Shown in pieces: positions 1 through 13,500 of a stretch of 64,000 nt of DNA; the first letter of the stretch is position 1, and each line of letters opens with the position of its first letter. The DNA is from Cyclina sinensis (taxonomy: Eukaryota > Mollusca > Bivalvia > Venerida > Veneridae), in the NCBI GenBank assembly GCA_012932295.1, contig JAAONU010000004.1, positions 11,346,630 to 11,410,629 of the forward strand. The letters are read 5' to 3'. Both the position numbers and the translations under genes were made by a program. The notes below the pieces were generated by a model, which was not told the DNA's origin, made no database searches, and worked only from the letters and a program-made list of their open reading frames with translations.

Positions 1-1469
1 TCTGCAGTTTTGGAATTAAGTACAAATGCAAGGTGAATGTTTTTATTTTATTTTTTTTTTCTATTTGCTCAAGATTCGAGTGTTTTTTTTCTTCATTTTT
101 TAAGGTTTGATACCTATAATGAATTTTTTTCCCACCCTTTGTGAACTGAGATTTTTAAGAACCTTTCTATCTAATGACAAACTATAGAAGATTTATACTT
201 TTACTTTGAGCTTAACGAGATCTGACAAATATTTACTTTAAATCTCAAATGCCTGAATGGGACTACAACGTAAAGAGGAATAAATTCATTTTTTATCCTC
301 TTAGTGTGTCCCATTTTTTAGGGGAGTGGGGGGGTACACTTTGATTTGCTATTGTCCGAAAGTTTGTGTTGCGCGCTGAACCAACACTATGGTCAAGAAA
401 ATTCACAATGATATAAATCAGCAAATGAAGTTGTGTACATTTTCCTTTATTTCAACAATGAAAACATCAGCAATGTAAATGTGATCATTTACAGTATGAA
501 GACCTAATCACAGCAAACAAAAAGCTCACAAAAAAGCACAACCAATAGAAATGGAAAAAAAGAAAAAAAACAGAAAAAGAAAAAAAAAAAGAAAAGAAAA
601 ATGATTGAGAAACATGGCTCCTATTTTTATGACGAGGAACTGATATCATAGTAAACTTAACATATACTTCCGGGCTTCAAATTAACTATAATCATTTTCA
701 TATACTGGACAATTTGGCAAATTATGAAAGAGGTTTGGTAGGGAGAAATTATAAATTGAAATTACTGATACCAAACTTTCATTGATTTACCATCTTAAAA
801 GGCTTTATAACAACTGAAATACATTTAAAACTAAAGGAATTTAATTTGATTCCAAAAAAATTCAAGTTTTATAACATAAAAAAAAAAAAAAATGAATAAA
901 TAAATAAATAAAGAAACAACCCTTGAGTGAATTTTAAAACCATGTTCTGTGAAAGTGAAAATGCCTTATTTCTACATGATTTGATTTAACTGAGCACTCT
1001 TCAAGGTGTATGTAAAGTATCGCGGATCTAGTGCCTTAATTAAAATTGATTTGCTTCAGTTAAAAATATAATTTACTATATATCTGAATGAATCGAATAA
1101 TTAATATTCTTCCTTTTATTCTTGTGTTTGTTTGTTTAGTTTTTCCTTCCTCATGCGCTCTTTCACTCCCTTTCTTTCTTTGTTTTCTTTCTTTCAATGT
1201 CAGAAAATAGACTAATGATGAATATTTAAAAAAAAACATTCTTTCAAAGTTAATTTCAAGTCACCTATTTTGAGTAACAAACTCTCAAATCAATAATTTG
1301 AAAGTTGGTTACCAAGCAAACCTTTTCCATAAAAAGTATCTGTGATATATCAAACTTCTGCTGCTATGTTTTCTGGCCAATTGATTATTAAATAATTTTG
1401 TTAAAGTCTTATTTCCTTCGTTCTTGATTAGACCAAGGAAGATCACATATTCGTCATAAGTAACCAGTC
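1..1469. other. Upstream region of HSPA12-like gene
   Basis: AT-rich, with poly(A)/GA tracts at 555-600 and an (AATA)n tract near 890-912. No coding exon recognised. A possible 5'-UTR acceptor (TTGATTAG) sits near 1431. No heat-shock element array could be called confidently. Confidence 0.4.
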
Positions 1470-1590
1470 ATGTGGCAGATGCGAAAGCTGTCTCCTAGCG
1501 TGAGGCTTCAAGTGATATTTGTTTCAGACGAGGACGGGAACGAGTATTCATTTCCGGTAGAGCGGGGAGATTTCACTCTCAAGTTACTTC
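1470..1590 (+). CDS. HSPA12-like exon 1 (start codon)
   Basis: Encodes residues 1-40, beginning MWQMRKLSPSVRLQVIF, and ends phase 1 at a good donor (C|GTGAGT). An in-frame stop lies three codons upstream (1461-1463). A second ATG at 1479 is possible. The strand-like opening VRLQVIFVSDEDGNEYSF is unlike the HSP70 fold. Confidence 0.75.
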
Positions 1591-4500
1591 GTGAGTGTTA
1601 TACTAAGGCAGGGACATGTTTGAATAAAGATTCATAAAATTATAGCAAAGGAAAATATGAGGTTTGTAAAAAAAAATGAGATTGAATAAATATGTGGTCA
1701 AAGTGACCCTGAATTTTCCACACAATCGATTGATATTTATCTTCAGGCAAACAAGCGTTACACATTTTCAATTTAAAAGCATTCGCTTAGAAAATGTTTT
1801 TCCCTATTAAGTAAAATGAAAATTGGTAAAATCGATAATCAATGACCCAGTCACTTAAAATTTTTACAACGGTACAGGAAGGGATGTTTGTCGATTTGTC
1901 CCTTTGTTACACTAAATTTACTTGATTTATGAACATTCACTGTGTTTTGTTCACTTGTATCTTGATCATTTAGAACGCAAACATTTTTGCAATAAGTGAC
2001 GTCATAAAACATCAATTTGGTGCTATAAGTAAAAGTTAAATAATAATTTCGAGTTGTGCATGGTTACTTTTCACTCCGTGGGGAAAACGAAAGGGCATTT
2101 TGCTGTGAGTAAATTCGGAAAAAATAAGGTCTTCGTTTCTTTTTTTCAATTTTAAGGAAAATAAATAATTTCAAGTTGCCCCTCTTTGAAAATTGACACT
2201 TTGATGGGCCCGGTTTATTGCAGGATTGACGTTTCCGATGGCTAGAGGACTAGCATATTATGACGTATTTCAAGCGGTTAAAAGCGAAGTAAAACAGGTA
2301 GAACTAAAAAACGGGAGATTTATTGAACCGAAGGGAGGATGGTTTGCTGAAGGGCGAAAATATTTTGTGAAAAGAGGTAACTATCCCTTTAAAGTATGTT
2401 ATATTACTGAGGACTTTACTGTACACTATGGTAATTTTATTGCACGGAAATATATATAAAAAGGCAAAGGCAGCTTTGGGCACAGCTAAAATTTAACTTA
2501 GATATAATTAAGAACTTAAAAACAACAACAACAACGACGACACCAACAACAATGGCAAAATAAAATGAATGTCTGCAGTATATATCGTCGCCTTTTTATG
2601 TATTTTTCAATTTTTTGTTTTTAAGATTCTCGACGAAAGCCGGACATATTTGGTGTTGAACTTTTGAAAAAGTACAGAGCCCTTACACGTGGAGTGACCC
2701 TTTACTTTGACCCTGTCGTAGAGGTATGTACATCGATACAGATTTGTCCTCATTATTAGCAATACAAATATTTTGGAGGAAAAGGATTTGAAAACCTGTC
2801 GTTGAATAGATATTTGGCAGCTTCTTTTAGAAGTCTCATTGACACAACATTTTAAAGCGTCCATTCAAAGGGGTTCTGTTAAAAATCTAAAATTTGAACT
2901 TTGGTAATTACCGGCCATTTGTACATCTATAAAACAATAAACACGTATTTGATGTTATTTTCAGCCTACTAACGTCACGGCAGCGATCGATTTCGGGACC
3001 AGTTTTTCTGGATACGCCTATTCTTTTGGCTGGGACCCTTACACCATTTACACCAATGACTGGCTAGGGGAAGGAATGCCCGCACCGACAGAAAAAACAC
3101 CGACGACGGTAAACATTTAAACGCTATATTGCATACTTTTTGCAGCGGTTACTTCCCTTTATCAGTACGCGCTGGAGCCCGGCCGCGAGGTTACTTTCAG
3201 CCTGCTGGGTTCATTAACCCTCAGACATCTAGGAACTTTTTATTTGAAAGAAATATATAAGAATGAACCATTGTTATTTTTGTTATTGTATTATTATTAT
3301 TACTATTACGATTATCATTATTATCAATATAACAATAAACACATTAAAACTTTACAGCATTAAAACATAAAAATTGGAGTTAACTTTGAACATCATCTTT
3401 TGTGGGTATTTTCTATGTTATTTTTTTCGATATGATAAATTATATATGCCTGTTCTGTAATAAAACTCCATTGACTATAGTTAGAAATAGAACGTTTACT
3501 TTTCGATCCACTCTGCAAGCGAACATAATACATGAGTTTCTTAGGCTGTCTGCAGAAACACATGCACGACAACATCGGGCTGATTGTTTTCCGGCGAACA
3601 TAATACATGCGTTCATTAGGCTTCCCGCAGAAACACATGCACGGCATCATTTTGATGTCTGACATTTTTTCGGCCTTGTCCAGGAAGGTGATAATCGCAT
3701 GACCTTATATGACATGAGGGGTGTAAGATGGATTTTTTTCTAGCAAGAGTGTAAAGAGTAGAAAATCCTGTCAAATATGCAAGAAAATACGAATGAGCAC
3801 AGTAATAAAAAGAGATTAAAAATGATATTTTTAAACATGTCATGTCTGTAGATTTTCAGCCCAAATAAACTTGTGGTGATCCCGATTATTGACTCGATAG
3901 GGGAACTGACCTTTCTCGGAGTTTGGAATGTTTGCTCTTTAGCTTTAAATGCCAATAATTTAAAAGAGAGAGAAAGAAAAAAAGAAAACAAGCCAACTCT
4001 CGCTTGACTGAAAACGAGATTTGTTTAAACAAACCCCACGCAGCAGTTACTTCCCTTTCAGACAGTAAACACACCCGGCCACTGTGATAAAAATGTTATT
4101 ATTTTTTTCTTTTAATTTTATAACTTCCAGACATGTAAAATCGACGTGATTCCCATAATAACTAAATAAAGTGAGAGAAAAAAATCTTTAAAAAATCTTC
4201 ACACATGACATCGTACATAGCTGGAAACGAACTAAATGTAATTCGTGCGGCAGAGATCTTTTTTCGAAGGGGAGATCACTGCGAGGAGATTGCTGTTAAA
4301 AGGTCTCTCCAGCAACTTTCCGCTTATACTTTAAATTTATATTACTTTTCAAATTGAATTTGCACTGATAGTACTTTATTAAAAACAAATACACCCATAT
4401 GTTCACGTAAATATATTCACTGGGATAAAATTTTCACTCCTATTGCAAAGCATCATCGGAAACCCACGTTCGATCCATTCCGTTTCACTCTATTTATCTA

Positions 4501-7500
4501 CCGTGGGACAATTGGCTGGTAAAATTTCGTACTCATGATTATTCCATCACCTACTTTCATTGGTTTCCGTAAGATTTCCTTTGCGGAATCTCAGCCTGTG
4601 AAATTACTTGTTACAATTTGCCTTCCGCGCCTATGTTTAAATCCTGGGAAATACGTCTATTTTAAGTAACTTGTCATTATGCCTACTCTCCACACTAAAG
4701 AGTGTCTATTTGTAATGCGGCATCTCATTCGACGAAGAGTTACATCCCTTTGCTAATAAATATTCATAAAAACGAATAATCAGCAGTCAATTATCCCACG
4801 GTACATAATGTAGTTGTGCGGAATATGTACCTGTAGCGTGAGATTTGTAAGACCCGTGAAAATCGTAAGATCTTACGATTCTCACAGAACACCCGTGAAA
4901 AATGTAAGACGTGAGAAGTGTAAGACTTTTTTTTGCTGTCAGATTGTGAACTAATATTGAATGGAAAAATATCAATTAAAAAGCAGTTTTGAGAGTAAAA
5001 TAAAATCTATTCCCCCTCCCTACCATCTGGTGGTATTACTCCTTTAGAATGGTCCTTGTCACCATCAGTTTTGAACAGTACTGTGATATATTGTTATTGT
5101 CAGTAGCACTGAAACTGACAACTTCATTTTTTATAAATATCAGTGGGCATAATGGATATTTTATTAAAACTTCAAAACAATAATCATTAAGATACAGATA
5201 CATGTATAATCCAAAACTATATAACTCAAAAACTGGCCTTACATCCTTAGTAATGATACATGTACCATTCTGACCCCATTGTAAACTTTTGTCGCATGAT
5301 GATACTTACTGTTTCCATATAATGTGTCAGTCAAACTTACAACATTCAATTGATCGATTAATATAAATGGTCATGATTTAATATAAGTACCAGTTTTTCC
5401 TTTTTCATTGAAAAAGATTCATTTTCTCTAAGACCTGAATCTTTCTGTCTTATTTACTTATGAAAGCAACAATCAATATGAAACTACAGCTCTACTTTAC
5501 ATCTAAAAATTGTTTGTTATTTATTTAAATAAAATTCTGGTGAAACTGGAAAAACATCCAGTACTTAAGAAACTTATTACTTATAATAACTGAAATAATC
5601 CTTATAAAAATGTAATGTTTATTTCAAATTTCTGATTGTTCTGTTTTTTTGGAAAAGTTGAGAAGATTTAAGTTTTATTAATTGACAGTCAAAACTTTAT
5701 TCAAGCAATAGCATTTCTTAGTCTTTATTCTCCCATTTTTCTAATCATTCAAAGAAAAATGTCATATATGCGTAATATATGAATAAAATATATGAGCATG
5801 AATTTGAAAATATGTTATTTCAATTTTCATGCTCATATTTTTTTTATTGTTTTAAATTTATCAGTAAAAGCATTGAGAAGTTGACTTAGACCAAAGGACC
5901 TCCAAGTCCAAATCCACCTTATTGGGCATGTAAGTTCTCAACAAGTAATGAGTGGACTGGAAGGGGATACTTTCTGATTCTTGTAGTATCCTCAACACTC
6001 TAAAATAACTGAACCCTTCAGGAAGCATCAGTCATTTGAAACGGTTATCTTTGATGAATAAATTCATACAAACAAATAGAGAATCCAACTTCTTCTAACC
6101 ACACATTCATTACTTCATAAGGAATTTTCAAAAAAGTATGCCACTGGGGCTAATAGCTCTGGAAAACTCAATTTATACAGGTCCAATGGGTCTACAGCAT
6201 AAAGAGCTGTGTACTGTGTAGACTGTTTTCAATTTATACAAGAGTTTAGACTCATTTATTTTACATCAATTGCGATACAAGTTCTTTCAACTTAGATTCA
6301 TCACGCACGATGACTGCTTCCTGGGTTCCATACCAGTATTTGCGCAGTGTGGAGGAATGTGAAGATCGTGAGAGAATCTCGCCTCTGACGGGATTCGAAC
6401 CCACGACCTTCGGATCTGGAACCCTGCGCTCTACCCCTAGACCATGGTGCCTCCTTTTTTTATACAAGAGTAGCAGGGGTATACATGTATTATCAAGCAC
6501 TTCTAGTTCTACTCCCTTGCATACATTGTATCAGCTTGCTTTTACATGGACATAGTAGAGTGTCCACTTGGTAACTGAAGGTACTAGTAAAAATAATTCA
6601 AGTGACATCTTGAGCATATAATTTCTGAGATGTTTTTGTTTTGGGTCAGAATCTTGCTATAGCCGAGGTGAGATATTAACACATACAAAAAAACACAATA
6701 TCTCGACTTGCGTATTTTCCCTGTTTATTGAGTTCATTCCTGCTGGCACTGACAAGTTATTTAACTAAAATATGTGAGTGATTCTTCTGCAAAAGTGCCC
6801 TGCTTCAAGACACTCCACTGTTGTGTTGAATCTTTCACTCACCGAGACTCAAATTACCTGTTAGGTTCGAAACCTATCAGCACAATTATACAAAATAAGT
6901 CGTTTCATAAAGTATTAAATACTTAGGACTGAACTACAATTCCAATTTTTCAGGATAACTTACTGATTAATCCATAAAAAAACATATACTGCAGTATGCA
7001 GTGTTATCGTCTTACACATTTCACGGCCATGATGAAACCTATGTAAACATCTCGTGCGCATGCGCAGAAGGGAAAGTCTTAAGGATTTCACGGGTCTTAT
7101 GTTTTTCACGCCACACCGGGGGTCATCGACGATGATTGTAAAGTTTAATATGTTTAACCCTTAACCTCCTAAAATTTTGTAATGGATTTGCCCAGTTTTG
7201 AATTAGAAACAGTCCATTTAAAGTTTCAGGGATTTCAATATCAAAATACAAAAAATGAGCTACCAACAGTATAGAGCCTGGTCAGACTGCACGGATGTGC
7301 CGGCTGGCCTGGCTCTATACTTGTGGCAAAGGCTAATCGCTTTCGGTTCCAGCAGGTTAAGGGTTAAAGGTTTCTTGATTGGTCCAGTCATAAAATAAAT
7401 TCACCACTATACAACAAAGTACATATATTTTTTTCATTTTATATCCAAGATATGAATGTTTTCCTTACAGACACAGAACTTGATTATTCCGGAACATTCA

Positions 7501-10500
7501 CTGTATTTTCAGCTTTTATCTGTATAATAATGCGACTTCGTAATATATCTTTACCTGTCGTATGTGCAAAAGTGTTACTGCTCAACAATAAAATTCGACA
7601 AATGGTTTAGTCTGCAATTGCTACGGTTATCATAAAATATGAAGATTTTATTATACTATAGGTTCTACTGTATCCCGACGGAAGGTTCCATTCTTTCGGT
7701 TATGATGCCGAGGATGAGTATGCATTGCTTGTTGACGGGGAGGTCTTTCACGACTGGTACTATTTTCGCAACTTTAAAATGAAGCTTTATGCTAACAAGG
7801 TGCGTATCAGGTTTAGAAAGTCAAGTATGTGTAGGAATAGCACTTGCTAGTGAGAATTTTATCCATTCCGGAGTTTAAATTGAGGGTAATATGTTCAGGA
7901 CTGTTCTCTATTCTGAGTAAATATTCTCTGTTAATCATAGTTATTGTGAAATCAATTTTAAGATTATCAACACTTCATCGGTTCGGAAACAAGTTCTTGA
8001 AAATTATTTCAACTCGATAACTGCCGTAAGTGGGGAATGTGGAAAAACAATGGTAGGATTCACATAAGGGACCTTTGGATCGGGAGTCAACTGTTGTAAT
8101 GATCTTAGAATCATTTTGATATAAGTTTCAAAACCAACATGTGAGATAGGACATTCACTAGATAAATATTTAAAAAGAAAACCTCATGTGACTCCGTTCG
8201 TCCAGCGGTGATCAGGTACTGCTAATGAAATTAACTAGCTGATCTTTTTAAGTGATAGAGCTAGAATAGTCACAACCATAGCCAAACCACAATACAATAA
8301 ACGTTTTTAATAATCATGTTTGTTTTAGTTGGCATTTCCTGCGCATTGTATCAAATATCTCACTTTATTTTCCGTATTCAATTAATTATGTAAATATTTA
8401 TCATAAGCAAGATACTGTTTCGACTGAGTTGCCAACCCAATATTTACTTCGTGTATAATTTTACAAGCCCATAGTTCGCTCATATACATGACGCAGGATT
8501 TTATCATAATACGAGAATTGAAAGGGTATTGTAATTTTCTTGAAGGACCTCCGCAGGGACAGTATACTCCGAGATATCGACGGGAAACAAATGAACGCGC
8601 TAACAATCTTCACTATGGCGTTGAAACACCTTCGTAAACGGTTGATTCAAGATGTACAAAGTAGGAATCGCCACGTGCATTCCGGGGACATATCTTGGGT
8701 CCTTACTGTGCCGGCAATATGGTCGGACGCTGCCAAGCAGTTCATGCGTGAAGCCGCCGTTAATGTATGTAAAATGTGCTATTGATTTTATTCATTCATA
8801 TATCTGTATTCCATGCATAATTATTAAAGTAGATATTGTATTTTCTATGTAATTGTTCTTTCATCATCATATTTTGGAACGTAAACGTCCTTTTTAAAGA
8901 AGTGCAAGGAAGCAATGCATTTCAGTCATTCCTTGCTGTGTCAACAAACTTGACTTGAAGGCGGTCTAACATTTTAGAATGAAACGTCTACACCATGCGT
9001 TGATCATTTTCACTACAGAAATTCATTACAGATTGACAAGCTCAAATTAGTGAATAGTGGATGGATATTTTAAGCTCTGTGTGTATTTTGTGTTATATAG
9101 GCTGGTATCAAGGGAGATAATCTGAAACTAGTGCTAGAGCCCGAGGCGGCCTCCTTGTATTGTAAAACACTCGATGAATCAGAATTCCACGTGATTAGTG
9201 GAACGAGGACGGACAATCCTCTGGCTCGTGGGAAACGCTATGTCCTTCTTGATCTAGGAGGTAAGTTGATTTTGTATTTTGTTATGTTACAGACGAAACA
9301 TGTATTTCATGGCATGTCCACATTTACTGTCATTTTCTGATTTTGTTTCTATTAAAATGACATTCTGTATAGACGTGTATTATTTCAGTTTTATCAGATA
9401 AATATCGACATTTTGTTGGAACAATTTTCTTGGTGGATGTTTTGTAACAGCCTCTTTATACATAGTCAAAATGAATATAAAATTGCAGTTGTGATCATGT
9501 TATTAAAGGGACTTGAAACTTGTCAACATTTTATATGAACTTTTATAGAACCCGTCCAAGAAATGTGTTTTTAAGCTCCCAGAAGATTGGTAATTAACAT
9601 TTTCTTGAGAATATAAATGAGTTTATATTGAATGCTACCTCATATTAGATCCTAAAATTAGGACTCATAAACGACGTCTATTTAAAGTATTATCTTAAAA
9701 GTACACAATTGTCTTCTGCAACACGAGAGGAAACATGTGTTGAAAGGGATTAACTATACCCGGTAATGTTAATGCAACTTCTATAATTGGTGGTACGTAT
9801 AACCAGTAAACCAAGGGTTCAATGCACAAATCATATGTGACACTTCCTGCTTTTAAATTGTGTTTTCTCACAGAAACATGCGTTTGATTGTCATTTGCAC
9901 CTCGTACATAAATCGATCAAGAAAATTCTAATTCTAATTCTATATGGAACAGCGAACATGACGATGCACGAGATTTTCAGCTCGGGAGTAGATGTTCATT
10001 GTTATAAACTAGAAGTCATAATTCTGTTTCTAGGTGGAACAGCAGATATGTCGGCGCATGAGATTCTCAAGGATGGAAGCCTTAGGGAGATTCATCGAGC
10101 CACGGGTGACGCCCTGGGTGGTAACACGGTTGATGAGGCCTTCAACAGGGTGATGGGAGAAATTGTTGGCGTGGAAAATATGCTTGACTTCTTCCATGAT
10201 TACAGACAAGACTTTGTTGAGTTCATGGTAAAATTTAATTATTTTGTCCACAGACTGGTTTACACTCTAGGTTTACCAGTTTGAAAGTAAATGGCATAAT
10301 TGGATATATGTTCTGTTATACAGCCAACTTAAAACTTATTACTAATTAATGAAATTACACAATCAATGTCCAATAGTGGTCGGTGAAAAAAAAAGCTGAA
10401 CAGATCACATGATCACAAAATTAACAATGTTCATACACGCTCATAGTAAGCTCTAGTGATGGTACACATGTCAATCAATCGAAGTTAGAACTTCATTACA

Positions 10501-13500
10501 TGGAAATCCAGTTGAGACGTCAGCGGTGACTGTACTTTTGTGGAAAACCTAGGACACATTTTAATAGCAATTCTGGCTGTAGACCGATCATCAACCTTGT
10601 CAAGGAGCTATAAGAAATCCATTGTCACAATAACGACAGGAGGGATTTCTAATATTCTTTTATTTAGATGATCAAAATAAATCAAAAAGGCCTGAACATG
10701 TAGAATAACTTTGGATAAAAGGATCTCAAGGAGTGAACTCCGAATAGTTTGCAACAGGCTGGTAAGGCTGACTTCCTCGTAGAGCCAAGGGGTGAACTCC
10801 GAAAAGTTTGCAACAGGCATGTAAGACTGACATTCTACTAGAGCCAAGGAGTGAACTCCGGATTGTAACAGGCTGGTAAGGCTGACTTCCTAGTAGAGCC
10901 AAGGAGTGAACTCCGGATCGTTTGCAACAGGCCGGTAAGGCTGACTTCCTCGTAGAGCCAAGGAGTGAACTTAGAATCGTTTGCAACAGGCTGGTAAGGC
11001 TGACTTCCTAGTAGAGCCAAGGAGTGAACTCCGGATAGTTTGTAACAGGCTGGTAAGGCTGACTTCCTAGTAGAGCCAAGGAGTGAACTCCGAAAAGTTT
11101 GCAACAAGCCGGTAAGGCTGACTTCCTAGTAGAGCCAAGGAGTGAACTCCGGATAGCTTGCAACAGGCTGGTAAGACTGACATTTTACTAGAGCCAAAGA
11201 GTGAACTCTTGATCGTTTGCAACATGCTGGTAAGGCTGACTTCCTCGTAGAGCCAAGGAGTGAACTCCGGGTCGTTTGCAACAGGCCGGTAAGGCTTACT
11301 TCCTCGTATAGCCAAGGAGTGAACTCCGGATTGTTTGCAACATGCTGGTAAGACTGACTTCCTAGTAGTGCCAAGGAGTGAACTCCGGATAGTTTGCAAC
11401 AGGCTGGTAAGGCTGACTTCCTAGTAGAGCCCAGAAGTGAACTTAGAATCGTTTGCAACAGGCTAGTAAGGCTGACTTCCTAGTAGAGCCAAGGAGTGAA
11501 CTCCAGATCGTTTGTAACAGGCTGGTAAGGATGACTTCCTACTAGAGCCAAGGAGTGAACTCCGAAAAGTTTGCAACAGGCCGGTAAGGCTGACTTCCTA
11601 GTAGAGCCAAGGAGTGAACTCCGGATAGTTTGCAACAGGCTGGTAAGACTGACATTCTACTAGAGCCAAGGAGTGAACTCCGGATAGTTCGCAACAGGCT
11701 GGTAAGACTGACTTCCTAGTAGAGCCAAGGAGTAAACTCCGGATAGTTTGCAACAGGCTGGTAAGGCTGACTTCCTAGTAGAGCCAAGGAGTGAACTCCG
11801 GATCGTTTGCAACAGGCCGGTAAGGCTGACTTCCTAGTAGAGCCAAGGCGTGAACTCCGGATCGTTTGCAACAGGCTGGTAAGACTGACTTCCTAGTAGA
11901 GCCAAGGAGTGAACTCCGGATCGTTTGCAACAGGCTGGTAAGGCTGACTTCCTAGTAGAGCCAAGGAATGAACTCCGGATAGTTTGCAACTGGCTGGTAA
12001 GACTGACTTCCTAGTAGAGCCAAGGAGTGAACTCCGGATAGCTTGCAACAGGCTGGTAAGGCTGACTTCCTCGTAGAGCCAAGTGGTGAACTCCGGATAG
12101 TTTGCAACAGGCTGGTAAGGCTGACTTCCTGGTAGAGCCAAGGAATGAACTCCGGATAGTTTGCAACTGGCTGGAAAGACTGACTTCCTAGTAGAGCCAA
12201 GGAGTGAACTCTTGATCGTTTGCAACAGGCTGGTAAGACTGACTTCCTAGTAGAGCCAAGGAGTGAACTCCGGATTGTTTGCAACAGGCTGGTAAGGCTG
12301 ACTTCCTAGTAGAACCAAGGAGTGAAATCCGAATAGTTTGCAACAGGCTGGTAAGGATGACTTCCTACTAGAGCCAAGGAGTGAACTCCGAATAGTTTGC
12401 AACAGGCTGTTTAGGCTGACTTCCTAGTAGAGCCAAGGAGTGAACTCCGAATAGTTTGCAACAGGCTGGTAAGGCTGACTTCCTAGTAGAGCCAAGGAGT
12501 GAACTCCGGATAGTTTGCACCAGGCAGGTAAGACTGACTTCCTAGTAGAGCCAAGGAGTGAACTCCGGATAGTTTGCAACAGGCTGGTAAGGCTGACTTC
12601 CTCGTAGAGCCAAGTGGTGAACTCCGGATAGTTTGCAACAGGCTGGTAAGACTGACTTCCTCGTAGAGCCAAGTGGTGAACTCCGAAAAGTTTGCAACAG
12701 GCTGGTAAGGCTGACTTCCTAGTAGAGCCAAGGTGTGAACTCCGGATAGTTTGCAACAGGCCGGTAAGACTGACTTCCTAGTAGAGCCAAGGTGTGAACT
12801 CCGGATAGTTTACACCAGGCTGGTAAGACTGACTTCCTAGTAGAGCCAAGGAGTGAACTCCGGATAGTTTGCAACAGGCTGGTAAGGCTGACTTCCTCGT
12901 AGAGCCAAGGAGTGAACTCCGGATAGTTCGCCACAGGCTGGTAAGACTGACTTCCTAGTAGAGCCAAGAAGTGAACTCCGGATAGTTTGCAACATGCTGG
13001 TAAGGCTGACTTCCTAGTAGAGCCAAGGAGTGAACTCCAGATAGTTTGCAACATGCTGGTAAGGCTGACTCCCTAGTAGAGCCAAGGAGTGAGCTCCGAA
13101 AAGTTTGCAATAGGCTGGTAAGACTGACTTCCTCGTAGAGCCAAGGAGTGAACTCCGGATAGTTTGCAACATGCTGGTAAGACTGACTTCCTCGTAGAGC
13201 CAAGGAGTGAACTCCGGATAGTTCGCAACAGGCTGGTTAAGCTGACTTCCTAGTAGAGCCAAGGAGTGAACTCCGGATAGTTAGCAACAGGCTGGTAAGG
13301 CTGACTTCCTAGTAGAGCCAAGGAGTGAACTCCGGATAGTTTGCAACATGCTGGTAAGGCTGACTCCCTAGTAGAGCCAAGGAGTGAGCTCCGAAAAGTT
13401 TGCAACAGGCTTGTAAGACTGACTTCCTAGTATAGTTAAGGATCGAACTCCGGATCGTTTGCAACAGGCCGGTAAGACTGACTTCCTAGCAGAGCCAAGG

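Noticed and set aside
3393..4074. Overlapping plus and minus frames of 62-90 codons
   Set aside because: Located in intron 4, arise from a short tandem duplication, and match no family.
6380..6450. tRNA gene on the minus strand
   Set aside because: A and B boxes are good but the 5' seven bases do not pair with the 3' acceptor strand, and a non-tRNA tail plus target duplications follow; it is a SINE.
6310..6555. 81-codon plus frame
   Set aside because: Antisense of the SINE.
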